64,000 bases of DNA from Phytohabitans maris (GTDB lineage Bacteria; Actinomycetota; Actinomycetes; Mycobacteriales; Micromonosporaceae). This document shows, piece by piece, positions 8,551 to 15,784 of the stretch. The translations under genes were made by a program, and so were the position numbers. Under the pieces are notes generated by a model. The model searched no databases and was not told the DNA's origin. It saw only the letters and a program-made list of their open reading frames with translations. The stretch spans positions 62,001-126,000 of the forward strand of contig NZ_JAVHUY010000005.1 of assembly GCF_031085175.1 (NCBI RefSeq), read 5' to 3'. The first letter of the stretch is position 1, and each line of letters opens with the position of its first letter.

Positions 8551-9182
8551 TGGACGACGACGTCTCCGGCCGGGTGTCCGTGTTGGACAGTCACCTGGCG
8601 GGTCTGGCCTCGGCGTTGGTGCCGTACCGCCACGCCGCCAGCAAGCTCCACCGCTGGGGTGCCGAGCTGGCCGCGCTGCTGGTCGGCGGCGGGCGGCTGC
8701 TCGCGGCCGGCAACGGCGGCAGCGCGGCCGAGGCCCAGCACCTGACCGCCGAGCTCGTCGGCAAGCTCCGCGACGACCGGCCGGCGCTGTCCGCGATCGC
8801 GCTCACCGCCGAGACGTCCTCGCTCACCGCGGTCAGCAACGACTTCGGGTACGACGAGGTGTTCGCCCGGCAGGTACGGGCGCACGGCCGCCAGGGCGAC
8901 GTCCTGCTGCTGCTCTCGACGAGCGGGCGGAGCACCAACCTGCTCGCGGCCGCCGAGGCCGGCGCCGAGTGCGGGCTGCGGGTGCTGGGACTCACCGGCC
9001 CCAGCCCCAACCCGCTCGCCGAACTCTGCTCGGACGTGCTGGCGGTGCCGTCGCCGGACCAGCAGGTCGTGCAGGAGCTCCACCTGGTGTCGGTGCACGT
9101 GCTCTGCGAGTACGTGGACCTGGCGCTGCCGTCACTCCCCGCGCCCGCGTGGCGCGCCGTACCGGTGGGAGGGCTTCAATGA
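8550..9182 (+). CDS. gmhA: D-sedoheptulose-7-phosphate isomerase
   Basis: GmhA (210 residues) converts sedoheptulose 7-phosphate to D-glycero-D-manno-heptose 7-phosphate, the first step of ADP-heptose synthesis. The SIS fold is shown by LLAAGNGGSAAEAQHLTAEL (about residue 50; the NGGSAAEAQH motif is diagnostic of GmhA), ALTAETSSLTAVSNDFGYD, VLLLLSTSGRSTNLL and the late QVVQELHLVSVHVLCEYVD helix, whose Glu and His belong to the active site. The ATG at 8550 overlaps the upstream TGA, and the stop overlaps the hldE start in ATGA. Length and motifs match the family. The gene lies directly before hldE, so the two steps are translationally coupled. Confidence 0.92.
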   Translation: MDDDVSGRVSVLDSHLAGLASALVPYRHAASKLHRWGAELAALLVGGGRLLAAGNGGSAAEAQHLTAELVGKLRDDRPALSAIALTAETSSLTAVSNDFGYDEVFARQVRAHGRQGDVLLLLSTSGRSTNLLAAAEAGAECGLRVLGLTGPSPNPLAELCSDVLAVPSPDQQVVQELHLVSVHVLCEYVDLALPSLPAPAWRAVPVGGLQ

Positions 9183-10555
9183 TCGTCATCGTCGGAGACA
9201 CGCTGCTGGACCGGGACGTCGACGGCGCGGTGACCCGGGTCAGCCCGGACGCGCCGGTACCGGTGCTGGCCGAGCAGTCCACACTGGACCGTCCGGGCGG
9301 CGCGGGTCTGGCCGCACTGCTGGCCGCGCGGCGCGGAGAGTACGTCGCGCTCGTCACCGGGCTGGCCGACGACGCCGCCGGCGCCCGGCTGAGCGCGCTG
9401 CTGTCCGACGCCGGCGTCCGGCTGTACCCCCTGCGCATGACCGGCACCACCCCCGAGAAGATCCGGCTGCGCTCGCGCGGCCAGGCGCTGCTGCGGCTGG
9501 ACCGGGGCGACGCGGAGGTCGCCGGCGAACCGAACGCGGCCGCGCTGATGGCCATCGCGGAGGCCGACGCGATCCTGGTCAGTGACTACGGGCGCGGGCT
9601 GGCCCGGCAGCCGGCGCTGCGGGCCGCGCTCGCCGAGACGACCGCCCCGGTGGTCTGGGACCCGCATCCGCGCGGGCCGGCGCCGGTGCGCGGGGTGCGG
9701 CTGGCCACGCCGAACGAGGCCGAGGTCCGCCATCTGACCGGTGACTCAGCCGGCGGCCACCGGGTCGCGACCGCCGCCCGGGGCGGGCAGGAGCTGCGCC
9801 AGCGCTGGCGTACCGGCGCCGTCGCGGTCACGATGGGCGGCGACGGCGCACTCCTCTGCCACGGCCCTACCCCGCTGGTCGTACCGACGCCCGCCCGGGT
9901 GGGCGGCGACACGTGCGGTGCCGGCGACCGGTTCGCCGCCACGGCCGCGCTCGCCCTCGCCGGCGGCGCGCTCGTCTCCGAGGCCGTGCAGGCGGCCGTG
10001 CGGGAGGCGACCGCGTACGTGGCGAGCGGGGGAGTGCACGCCGCGCTCGCCCCGGAAGTGCCGGCGGTGAACGCCGCGGGCGTCGGCCGGGAGGCGGCCG
10101 GCGAGCTCGTCGGCCGGGTACGCGCCCGGGGCGGCCGGGTGGTCGCGACCGGTGGCTGCTTCGACCTGCTGCACGCGGGGCACATCGCCACTCTTGAGGC
10201 GGCTCGCCGGCTCGGCGACTGCCTCGTGGTCTGCCTCAACTCCGACAGCAGCGTCACCTCCCTCAAGGGGCCGGAACGGCCGATGGTCCGCCAGGACGAC
10301 CGGGCCCGACTGCTCGCCGCACTGTCCGCTGTGGACGCGGTCGTGGTGTTCGAGGAGTCCACACCGGACGCGGTGCTCTCCTGGCTCCGTCCGGACGTGT
10401 GGGTCAAGGGCGGCGACTACGGCAGCGACGGAGGTCTGCTTCCCGAGGCCGACCTCGTCCAGCGGTGGGGTGGGGAATGCGTGATCGTGCCGTACCTGGA
10501 CGGCCGCTCGACGACGCGGATGATCGCGGCGGCCCGGCATCTGGAGGGAGTCTGA
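9179..10555 (+). CDS. hldE: Bifunctional heptose-7-phosphate kinase / heptose-1-phosphate adenylyltransferase
   Basis: This 458-residue protein has the full HldE (RfaE) layout; the E. coli enzyme has 477. Residues 1-about 310 are a PfkB/ribokinase-type kinase (MIVIVGDTLLDRDVDG, VSPDAPVPVL, and the GDTCGAGDRFAATAALA anion hole with the catalytic Asp). Residues about 320-458 are a nucleotidyltransferase (VVATGGCFDLLHAGHIATLE with HAGH, LNSDSSVTSLKGPERPM, then a VKGGDY motif). Together with the HAD domain encoded at 4788 and GmhA, it completes ADP-D-glycero-beta-D-manno-heptose synthesis. It starts at ATG 9179, overlapping gmhA by ATGA. No HldD epimerase is recognised in the window, so the D,D-heptose may be used directly. 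Confidence 0.92.
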   Translation: MIVIVGDTLLDRDVDGAVTRVSPDAPVPVLAEQSTLDRPGGAGLAALLAARRGEYVALVTGLADDAAGARLSALLSDAGVRLYPLRMTGTTPEKIRLRSRGQALLRLDRGDAEVAGEPNAAALMAIAEADAILVSDYGRGLARQPALRAALAETTAPVVWDPHPRGPAPVRGVRLATPNEAEVRHLTGDSAGGHRVATAARGGQELRQRWRTGAVAVTMGGDGALLCHGPTPLVVPTPARVGGDTCGAGDRFAATAALALAGGALVSEAVQAAVREATAYVASGGVHAALAPEVPAVNAAGVGREAAGELVGRVRARGGRVVATGGCFDLLHAGHIATLEAARRLGDCLVVCLNSDSSVTSLKGPERPMVRQDDRARLLAALSAVDAVVVFEESTPDAVLSWLRPDVWVKGGDYGSDGGLLPEADLVQRWGGECVIVPYLDGRSTTRMIAAARHLEGV

Positions 10556-11241
10556 TGAAGGTCGTTCTGGTCAGCGGCGGGTCCAGTGGGCTCGGCGCCT
10601 CGGTCGTGGAGGCGGCGGCGAAGGAGGGCTGGCGGCCGTTCATCCTCGACCGGCGGCCGCCGGCCGCACCGGTCGACGGTGTGACCTGGGTGGAGTGTGA
10701 CCTGGCGGACACCGGAGCGGCCGAGGACGCCACCCGGCGGATCGTGGACGAGGCGGGCCGGCTGGACGCGGTGGTGACCGCGGCCGGCGTGGACGTGCCG
10801 GGCCGGCTGGCGGACGTACCGGCCGAGGTGTGGGAGCGGACGGTCACGATCGACCTGCTCGCCACCGCGGCGGTGGTCCGGGCCGCCCTGCCGTCCCTGG
10901 AGCGGGCGCACGGCACGGTCGTCACGGTGGCCTCAACGCTCGGCTTCAAGGCGGTCAGCGACGCGACCGCGTACTGCGCGGCGAAGTTCGGCGTGGTCGG
11001 CTTCACCCGGGCCCTCGCCGCCGAGCTGGCCGGCACGGTGGGCGTGACGCTGCTGGTGCCGGGCGGGATGCGCACGCCGTTCTTCGACGGGCGCGACGAG
11101 CAGTACAAGCCGGGGCCGGACGCCCAGCTCAACGACCCGGCGAACGTGGCGGCCGCGGCGATGTTCGCGCTCAACCAGCCGCCCGGCTCCGCGGTACGCG
11201 AGATCGTGGTCTGCGCCGAGCAGGAGTCGTCGTACCCATGA
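10555..11241 (+). CDS. Short-chain dehydrogenase/reductase
   Basis: This is a classical SDR of 228 residues. The cofactor loop is SGGSSGLGASVV (residues about 7-18), the NAG-like motif is TAAGVDVPG (about 79), the catalytic Ser lies in VVTVASTLGF and the YxxxK in AYCAAKFGVVGF (about 141). It is much shorter than HldD (about 310 residues, extended SDR), so it should not be labelled the heptose epimerase. Its place between hldE and a GT9 gene, with one-base overlaps on both sides, suggests oxidation or reduction of a sugar intermediate, possibly a modified heptose. The substrate is unknown. Confidence 0.87.
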   Translation: MKVVLVSGGSSGLGASVVEAAAKEGWRPFILDRRPPAAPVDGVTWVECDLADTGAAEDATRRIVDEAGRLDAVVTAAGVDVPGRLADVPAEVWERTVTIDLLATAAVVRAALPSLERAHGTVVTVASTLGFKAVSDATAYCAAKFGVVGFTRALAAELAGTVGVTLLVPGGMRTPFFDGRDEQYKPGPDAQLNDPANVAAAAMFALNQPPGSAVREIVVCAEQESSYP

Positions 11242-12125
11242 TCCTGGTGTTGCGGGCGCTGGGGATCGGCGATCTGGCCACGGGTGTGCCGGCGCTGCGC
11301 GCGCTGCGCCGGGCGTTTCCGGACCGGACGCTCGCGCTGGCCGCGCCCGCCTGGCTCGGCCCGCTGGCCGAGCTGGTCGGCGGGATCGACGCGCTGGTGC
11401 CGTGCGACGGCCTCGATCCCCGTGCGCTGCCGCGCGCGGACTGGGCGGTCAACCTGCACGGCAAAGGGCCGCAGTCGCACCGGCTGCTGCGCCGCTCCCA
11501 GCCCGCGCGGCTGGGCGGCTTCGCCTGCCCCGAGGCGGAGCATGTGGACGGTCCGCAGTGGAGCGACGACGAGCACGAGGTGCGGCGCTGGTGCCGGCTG
11601 CTGGAGTGGTACGGCGTCCCCACCGACCCCACCGATCTCGCGCTGCACCCGCCGCCCGCGCCGGCCCGCCGGGGCGTCGCGGTGGTGCACCCCGGCGCCA
11701 AGGCCCCGGAACGGCGCTGGTCGCCGCAGCGCTTCGCGGCGGTGGCCCGCGACCTGGCCGCCCGCGGCTTCGACGTGGCGGTCACCGGCTCCACGGCCGA
11801 GCGGCCGGTCGCCGAGTGCGTGGCCGCGCTGGCCGGCCTGCCCGAGGAGGCCGTACTGGCCGGCCGCACCGATCCGGCCGAGCTGGCCGGCACGGTGGGC
11901 CACGCGCGGCTCGTGGTCAGCGGGGACACCGGTGTCGCCCACCTCGCGACCGCGTACCGGGTCCCGTCGGTCGTCCTCTTCGGACCGGTCACGCCCGAGC
12001 TGTGGGGACCGCCCCCGGACCGGGCCGAGCACCGCGCCCTGTGGCGCGGGCCGACGGTCGCGTCGATCGGCGTCGAGGAGGTGCTCGCCGCCGTGGACGA
12101 GGTGACGTGTGCGGCTGCGGCGTAG
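11238..12125 (+). CDS. Glycosyltransferase family 9 (heptosyltransferase-like)
   Basis: This 295-residue stand-alone GT9 enzyme has an N-terminal MILVLRALGIGDLATGVPAL (family signature for the acceptor domain) and a C-terminal donor domain with VVHPGAKAPERRWSPQRF, LAGRTDPAELAGTV and VVSGDTGVAHLATAYRVPS. These are the positions used by WaaC/WaaF-type enzymes to bind ADP-heptose. The ATG at 11238 overlaps the SDR stop. It is the second GT9 domain in the operon, so at least two heptose (or related) residues may be added. The 3' end overlaps the start of the topoisomerase gene by 17 nt. Confidence 0.87.
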   Translation: MILVLRALGIGDLATGVPALRALRRAFPDRTLALAAPAWLGPLAELVGGIDALVPCDGLDPRALPRADWAVNLHGKGPQSHRLLRRSQPARLGGFACPEAEHVDGPQWSDDEHEVRRWCRLLEWYGVPTDPTDLALHPPPAPARRGVAVVHPGAKAPERRWSPQRFAAVARDLAARGFDVAVTGSTAERPVAECVAALAGLPEEAVLAGRTDPAELAGTVGHARLVVSGDTGVAHLATAYRVPSVVLFGPVTPELWGPPPDRAEHRALWRGPTVASIGVEEVLAAVDEVTCAAAA

Positions 12126-13065
12126 CGACCTGACCACGGCCGGCTACGGGCGGCGCCGGCGCGGGCGCGGGATCTCCTATGTGGACGAGCGGGGCGCGAA
12201 GATCACCGATCCAGAAACCCTGCGGCGGCTGCGCGAGCTGGTCATCCCGCCGGCCTGGAGCGACGTCTGGATCTCGCCGGACCCGCTCGGGCACATCCAG
12301 GCCACGGGCATCGACGCGGCCGGCCGCAAGCAGTACCTCTACCATCCACAGTGGAGGGCCGACCGCGACGCGGAAAAGCACGAGCACGTGCTCGACGTCG
12401 CCGCCCGCCTTCCGGCGCTCCGCCGCCAGGTCAACGCCGACCTGGGCCGGCGCGGCCTCGGGCGGGAGCGGGTGCTGGCCGCCATCGCCGCACTCCTCGA
12501 CTCCGGCGCGTTCCGGGTCGGCGGCGACGAGTACGCGAACGGCGACGACCCGACGTACGGGGTGGCGACGCTCCGCCCCGAGCACGTACGCGGCCGCAAG
12601 GGCGGTGTGGTGCTGGAGTTTCCGGCCAAGGGCGGCGTGGAGCAGGCCTGCGAGGTGACCGACGCGCGGGTCTGCGAGGTACTGCGCGCACTGCACCGCC
12701 GGCGAAAGGGGAGCGACCGGCTGTTCGGGTACTGGGACGGGCGCGGCTGGCACGACATGCGCAGCGACGACGTCAACGAGTACCTGCGGGCGGCGAGCGG
12801 CACCGACATGACCGCCAAGGACCTGCGTACCTGGCACGCGACGCTGCTGGCCGCGTGGAGCCTGGCGGGGGAGGGGCCGCAGGGCTCGGCGACGCGGCGC
12901 AAGCGCGCGGTGGCGGCGGTGATGCGCGAGGTGGCCGAGCTGCTGGGCAACACGCCGGCGGTCGCCAAGGCCTCCTATGTGGACCCGCGCGTGGTCGACC
13001 TCTACCACGACGGCCGGGTGGCCGCCGCACCGAGCGAGAAGGCCGTGCGCGACCTGCTTTCGTAG
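12109..13065 (+). CDS. DNA topoisomerase IB (eukaryotic/poxvirus type)
   Basis: This 318-residue protein relaxes supercoils through a 3'-phosphotyrosyl intermediate. Visible signatures are GISYVDERGAKI, the DNA-binding FRVGGDEYANGDDPTYGVATL region (in the order FRVGGDEYA, TYGVATL), FPAKGG, the active-site RTWHAT segment and the catalytic Tyr in NTPAVAKASYVDPR near the C-terminus. Length matches bacterial TopIB. The start is GTG 12109, inside the end of the GT9 gene, so it may be translated by coupling although its function is unrelated to sugars. A strong hairpin 16 nt after the stop probably ends transcription. TopIB is an accessory enzyme in bacteria and often occurs in soil actinobacteria. 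Confidence 0.9.
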   Translation: MRLRRSDLTTAGYGRRRRGRGISYVDERGAKITDPETLRRLRELVIPPAWSDVWISPDPLGHIQATGIDAAGRKQYLYHPQWRADRDAEKHEHVLDVAARLPALRRQVNADLGRRGLGRERVLAAIAALLDSGAFRVGGDEYANGDDPTYGVATLRPEHVRGRKGGVVLEFPAKGGVEQACEVTDARVCEVLRALHRRRKGSDRLFGYWDGRGWHDMRSDDVNEYLRAASGTDMTAKDLRTWHATLLAAWSLAGEGPQGSATRRKRAVAAVMREVAELLGNTPAVAKASYVDPRVVDLYHDGRVAAAPSEKAVRDLLS

Positions 13066-13081
13066 CGGGTGCGAGCTCTTG

Positions 13082-13135
13082 GTGATCAAAGCTCCCCTCA
13101 AGTCGTTCTAACGACGTGAAGGGAGCTTCGATCAC
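13082..13135. terminator. Repeat-family hairpin between topoisomerase and lacI (copy T1)
   Basis: GTGATCAAAGCTCCC (13082-13096) faces GGGAGCTTCGATCAC (13121-13135). The inner GTCGTT-CT-AACGAC extends the stem almost to the tip, making a hairpin of about 26 pairs. It lies between two convergent genes and so can stop transcription from both sides. The TGA stop of lacI (13134-13132) lies inside the right arm. Closely similar copies are at 33719 and 49761. Confidence 0.75.
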
Positions 13136-14163
13136 GGGTGTGGAGTGGCCGGCGGGCCGGTGGAGTCGCGGACGACCAGCCGGCACGGCTGGCGGATGAC
13201 GCCGGAGGCGGGCTGCCCGTCCAGCGCGGCGAACAGGTGGTGCACGGCCGTCTCACCCAGCTGCTGCAGGTTGAGGTCTACTGTGGTCAGTGGCGGCTGG
13301 CAGTCGGAGGCGAACTCGTGCCAGTTGTCGTACCCCACGATGGAGATGTCGTCGGGGACGTGGCGGCCCATCTCGCGAACGGTGTTGGCCACGCCGGTGG
13401 CGATCTGGTCGTTGCCGCAGAAGACCGCGTCGATGCCGGGGTGCGCGGTGAGGAGCGTGCGGGCGGCGTGGCGGCCCCAGCGCTGCGACCACTCGCCGAA
13501 GAGCGGGTCGCCGCCGGCCACCGGAAGGCCCGCGTCGGTCAGCACCTTGCGAAACGTGGCGGCGCGGTCGCGGGCGGCGCGGTAGGTCTCCGGGCCGGTG
13601 ATGTGCGCGATCTGCCGGCGCCCCAGCGACACCAGGTGCTCGGTGGCGAGGCGGGCGCCGTGCTCGTCGTCAGCGAGCACGGACAGGTCGCGCGGGTCGT
13701 CGGACTCGCCGTACACGTACACGACCGGGACCGGGATCTGGCGGGTCAGCGAGGGGCGCAGGTCGTTGGAGTCGCCGAGCACCACGAAGCCGTCGACCTG
13801 GCGGGCGAGCAGCGTGCGGATGTAGTGCTGGCGCCGGATCGCGTCACCACGCGCGTCGCAGAGCAGCACGGACATCTGGCCGCTCGCGAGGGCATCCTCG
13901 ACGCCGAGCAGGATCGGGATGGAGAACCGCCCGGCCAGCTCGTCGGTCAGCAGCCCGATGGTGCGGGTGCGGCCGGTCAGCAGGCCCCGAGCGAGTACGT
14001 TGGGCTGGAACGCGAGGTCGTCGGCCGCCTGGAGCACCCGCCGGCGGGTCTCCGGGGCGACCTCGTCGCGCGCGTTGAGCGCCTTGGACGCGGTGGCGAC
14101 GGACACGCCGGCGCGGCGAGCCACGTCGGTCAGCGTGACCGGTCTGGAACGCTGCCTGGCCAC
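13132..14163 (-). CDS. LacI-family transcriptional regulator
   Basis: This 343-residue repressor has an N-terminal LacI helix-turn-helix (TLTDVARRAGVSVATASKAL, residues about 9-28) with the hinge helix ending in FQPNVLARGL, then a periplasmic-binding-protein-like sensor domain (TIGLLTDELAGRFS, VDGFVVLGDS, DAVFCGNDQIATGVANTV, ISIVGYDNWHEFAS). It should respond to a sugar or oligosaccharide. The GTG at 14163 has AAAGGA upstream, and a CGAAA-N3-TTTCG palindrome overlaps this leader, suggesting autoregulation. The divergent promoter it faces has no recognisable gene (see findings). Its stop codon is embedded in the T1 hairpin. Confidence 0.92.
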   Translation of the reverse strand: MARQRSRPVTLTDVARRAGVSVATASKALNARDEVAPETRRRVLQAADDLAFQPNVLARGLLTGRTRTIGLLTDELAGRFSIPILLGVEDALASGQMSVLLCDARGDAIRRQHYIRTLLARQVDGFVVLGDSNDLRPSLTRQIPVPVVYVYGESDDPRDLSVLADDEHGARLATEHLVSLGRRQIAHITGPETYRAARDRAATFRKVLTDAGLPVAGGDPLFGEWSQRWGRHAARTLLTAHPGIDAVFCGNDQIATGVANTVREMGRHVPDDISIVGYDNWHEFASDCQPPLTTVDLNLQQLGETAVHHLFAALDGQPASGVIRQPCRLVVRDSTGPPATPHP

Positions 14164-14176
14164 CGAAATCCTTTCG
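14164..14176. promoter_or_regulatory. Possible LacI-family operator at the lacI leader
   Basis: CGAAA-TCC-TTTCG is a small palindrome directly before the lacI start and overlapping its ribosome site. A longer relative of it lies at 14243-14258. Occupation would give autorepression. Confidence 0.4.
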
Positions 14177-14211
14177 CGAGGCGTTTCGTCGGAGGGTACA
14201 CCAAGACACCC

Positions 14212-14258
14212 TTGACAGCGTTACAGCGACATCGCTAGATTGCCGAAAAGGTTTTCGG
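14212..14258 (+). promoter_or_regulatory. Divergent promoter with LacI-type operator
   Basis: A consensus-like TTGACA (14212-14217) and TAGATT (14236-14241) are 18 bp apart and point right. Immediately after the -10 lies CCGAAAA-GG-TTTTCGG (14243-14258), a palindrome placed where a repressor would block the start of transcription. The layout is that of a LacI-controlled catabolic operon. Confidence 0.6.
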
Positions 14259-14303
14259 GCCACCGGGCGGCCAGGTCCTGTCGGTACGTCAGAGGGTGCC
14301 CGC

Positions 14304-14447
14304 ATGTCCGGTCGTAGCTGGGTTCACGTTCACATAGACGGCGCCCTCCGTCCCGCCACCACCGACGACCCGGCCGCCCACCCGCGAGCGCACCGGGGCC
14401 CGGCTTCGATGCGGGCCTGGCCTCCGGTCGTGTCAACGACTCGGTAA
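14304..14447 (+). pseudogene. Possible relic of a LacI-controlled operon start
   Basis: A 47-codon frame (starting MSGRSWVHVHIDGALRPAT) runs from ATG 14304 to TAA 14447. The TAA overlaps a very strong ribosome site, AAAGGAGGGAGG (14446-14457), yet no start codon or gene follows: within 25 bp the sequence enters a terminator-like hairpin. The simplest reading is that the body of a downstream gene was deleted, leaving leader, ribosome site and terminator. The 47-codon frame itself has no recognisable family and may not be a gene. Confidence is low. Confidence 0.25.
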
Positions 14448-14478
14448 AGGAGGGAGGGCACCACACACCCCACGGTCA

Positions 14479-14526
14479 CCGGCTGGTGGCTCCGACCTGC
14501 GCCCGGCTAGTCGGGCCACCAGCCGG
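14479..14526. terminator. Terminator-like inverted repeat
   Basis: CCGGCTGGTGGC (14479-14490) pairs with GCCACCAGCCGG (14515-14526). A nested stem GCCCG...CGGGC lies inside the loop. It is placed just after the orphan ribosome site, as a terminator of a lost operon would be. Confidence 0.5.
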
Positions 14527-14570
14527 CACCCTCGAACCTCCACTATGGGATATGCCCCGGTCCGCATCAG

Positions 14571-14658
14571 CCGCGGAGCGTTTCCCCGGGGCCCCGCGCA
14601 GCGGTCTGGACCACGACGGACGTCGCGGTAGCTCCATCTTTGTCCTGAATGGATCGTC
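14571..14658 (-). repeat. Right end of intergenic element R2
   Basis: Read on the minus strand this contains GACGATCCATTC, then GGAGCTACCGCGACGTCC, GTGGTCCAGACCGCTGCGCG and the GGGGAAACGCTCCGC module, in the same order as at 24085-24000 and from 26970 onwards. No matching left end was found to the left, so this copy looks truncated. It covers most of the space between the orphan terminator and the DUF4180 gene. Confidence 0.6.
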
Positions 14659-14701
14659 GAGGCTCCTGAGCCGCGGCGCAGCCGACCGGTCAGGCCTGGC
14701 G

Positions 14702-15085
14702 TCAGGCTTCGGGGCTGACCGCCACCTCGCTGGCGAGCCGCTCCCGAAGCTCGTCGCGGCTGGCCAGGAACCAGTTCTGCTTGCGGCGGTTGCTCTCCCG
14801 GACGAAGTCACGCAGGGCGTTGCTCCCCTCGACGTGCGCGGAGACGTCGCCGACGATCGCCACCCGGAGCCGGTAGTTGACCAGCTTCTGCAGGAACTCG
14901 CCGGCCAGGCCGTTGCTGAGCGTGAAGAACGCGGGGTCGAGCCGCTCGACCGGGATGACGACGAACTCGGCCTGCTCCTCGAACGAGGCGGCGATGAGAT
15001 CCAGCGCATCGGCGCCGCCCCGGATGGCCGGCCCCTGCCCGGGGACGGTGAGCACGCGCACGCCGTGGATCTCTTCGACCGTCAT
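14702..15085 (-). CDS. DUF4180-type protein
   Basis: This 127-residue protein begins MTVEEIHGVRVLTVPG and shows features of the DUF4180 family: EFVVIPVERLDPAFFTLSNG (about residues 40-59), GEFLQKLVNYRLRVAIVGD (about 62-80) and WFLASRDELRERL near the end. The family's biochemical role is not established. It has no signal or membrane segment and is the last gene of a minus-strand run that includes a small protein (18 nt upstream) and a winged-helix protein. The family assignment comes from recalled sequence features and is fairly secure. Confidence 0.75.
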   Translation of the reverse strand: MTVEEIHGVRVLTVPGQGPAIRGGADALDLIAASFEEQAEFVVIPVERLDPAFFTLSNGLAGEFLQKLVNYRLRVAIVGDVSAHVEGSNALRDFVRESNRRKQNWFLASRDELRERLASEVAVSPEA

Positions 15086-15103
15086 AGGCCGGATCGTAGA
15101 GCG

Positions 15104-15298
15104 TCAGGCCCGCGCCCGCTCGATGATTTCCTCCGGAGTGAGCGGACTCTTCGGGTGGTGGGTCAGGCAGAGCGGGGCCTGCAGCTTCTGGAACTCGGCC
15201 CCCCTCGACCGCCACGACAGCACCGTACGCTTGTGGGACCCGGCGACGGGCGCGCGCTTCGCTCGATCCCGGTCCACCACCCGGCGCTGGCCTGCCAC
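15104..15298 (-). CDS. Small protein of unknown function
   Basis: From GTG 15298 a 64-residue frame ends in HHPKSPLTPEEIIERARA. Nearly all third codon positions are G or C, as in real genes of this genome, and the last 20 residues look like a short helix. The frame is open further upstream (to 15766), but there it overlaps the winged-helix gene on the same strand, so the short version is preferred. No family was recognised. It lies 50 nt after the winged-helix gene and 18 nt before the DUF4180 gene, so it is probably cotranscribed. Confidence 0.45.
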   Translation of the reverse strand: MAGQRRVVDRDRAKRAPVAGSHKRTVLSWRSRGAEFQKLQAPLCLTHHPKSPLTPEEIIERARA

Positions 15299-15348
15299 TG
15301 AGTCGACGGTGCACTCGTGCTCGCCCTCGACCTCGGCTGACCCAGCCC

Positions 15349-15744
15349 TCAGCCGCCGGCGCCCCGGAGGTCTTCGTTGCTCCGCAGCATCGTCCGAAGG
15401 CGGTGTCCCTTTGGGGTCAGGGTCCACCCGTGCTGGTCGGCTCTCTCCACAAGTCCTTCGCCCACGAGCCGGTCGAGGACGGGACGCACCTGATCGGGAC
15501 GGTAGCCGGAGATCGCAGCGAGCGCGCCCGCCGTGGGTGGGTCGGAGCCGAGGGGGAAGGACTCCAGCAGCGCGTGCTCGACCGACGGGAGCACGGCCGG
15601 CGGGATCGCGGTCTTCGCCCGCGCCGAAGTGCGGAGACGGCCGGGCATGCCGTCGCCGGCCGAGAGCAGGTCGCGCTCGAAGTCGTCCAGCAGGCGCAGG
15701 GCGGCCCGGTTGAGATAGACGCGGTTGCGGCGGCCGAGACTCAC
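15349..15744 (-). CDS. Winged-helix-like protein
   Basis: This 131-residue basic protein starts at GTG 15744 (SLGRRNRVYLNRAALRLLDD). Residues about 60-120 resemble a MarR/ArsR-type winged helix: LPSVEHALLESF, TAGALAAISGYRPDQVRPVL as the helix-turn-helix, then LVGEGLVERADQHGWTLT as the wing, and TPKGHRLRTML. The N-terminal 50 residues are unassigned. It sits 40 nt downstream of the membrane nucleosidase gene and could regulate or partner it. No exact family is recognised. Confidence 0.6.
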   Translation of the reverse strand: MSLGRRNRVYLNRAALRLLDDFERDLLSAGDGMPGRLRTSARAKTAIPPAVLPSVEHALLESFPLGSDPPTAGALAAISGYRPDQVRPVLDRLVGEGLVERADQHGWTLTPKGHRLRTMLRSNEDLRGAGG

Positions 15745-15784
15745 CTGCGGAAAACAGGATCAACATGGAGTATGGCTACCGTGG

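Noticed and set aside
10555-11241. Labelling the SDR as the HldD heptose epimerase
   Set aside because: HldD is an extended SDR of about 310 residues; this is a classical 228-residue SDR without the HldD features.
10404-12137. Long antisense frame of 577 codons opposite the SDR and GT9 genes
   Set aside because: It is a mirror of strongly biased codons in the real genes; the product has no motif and is Arg/Pro/Ser-rich.
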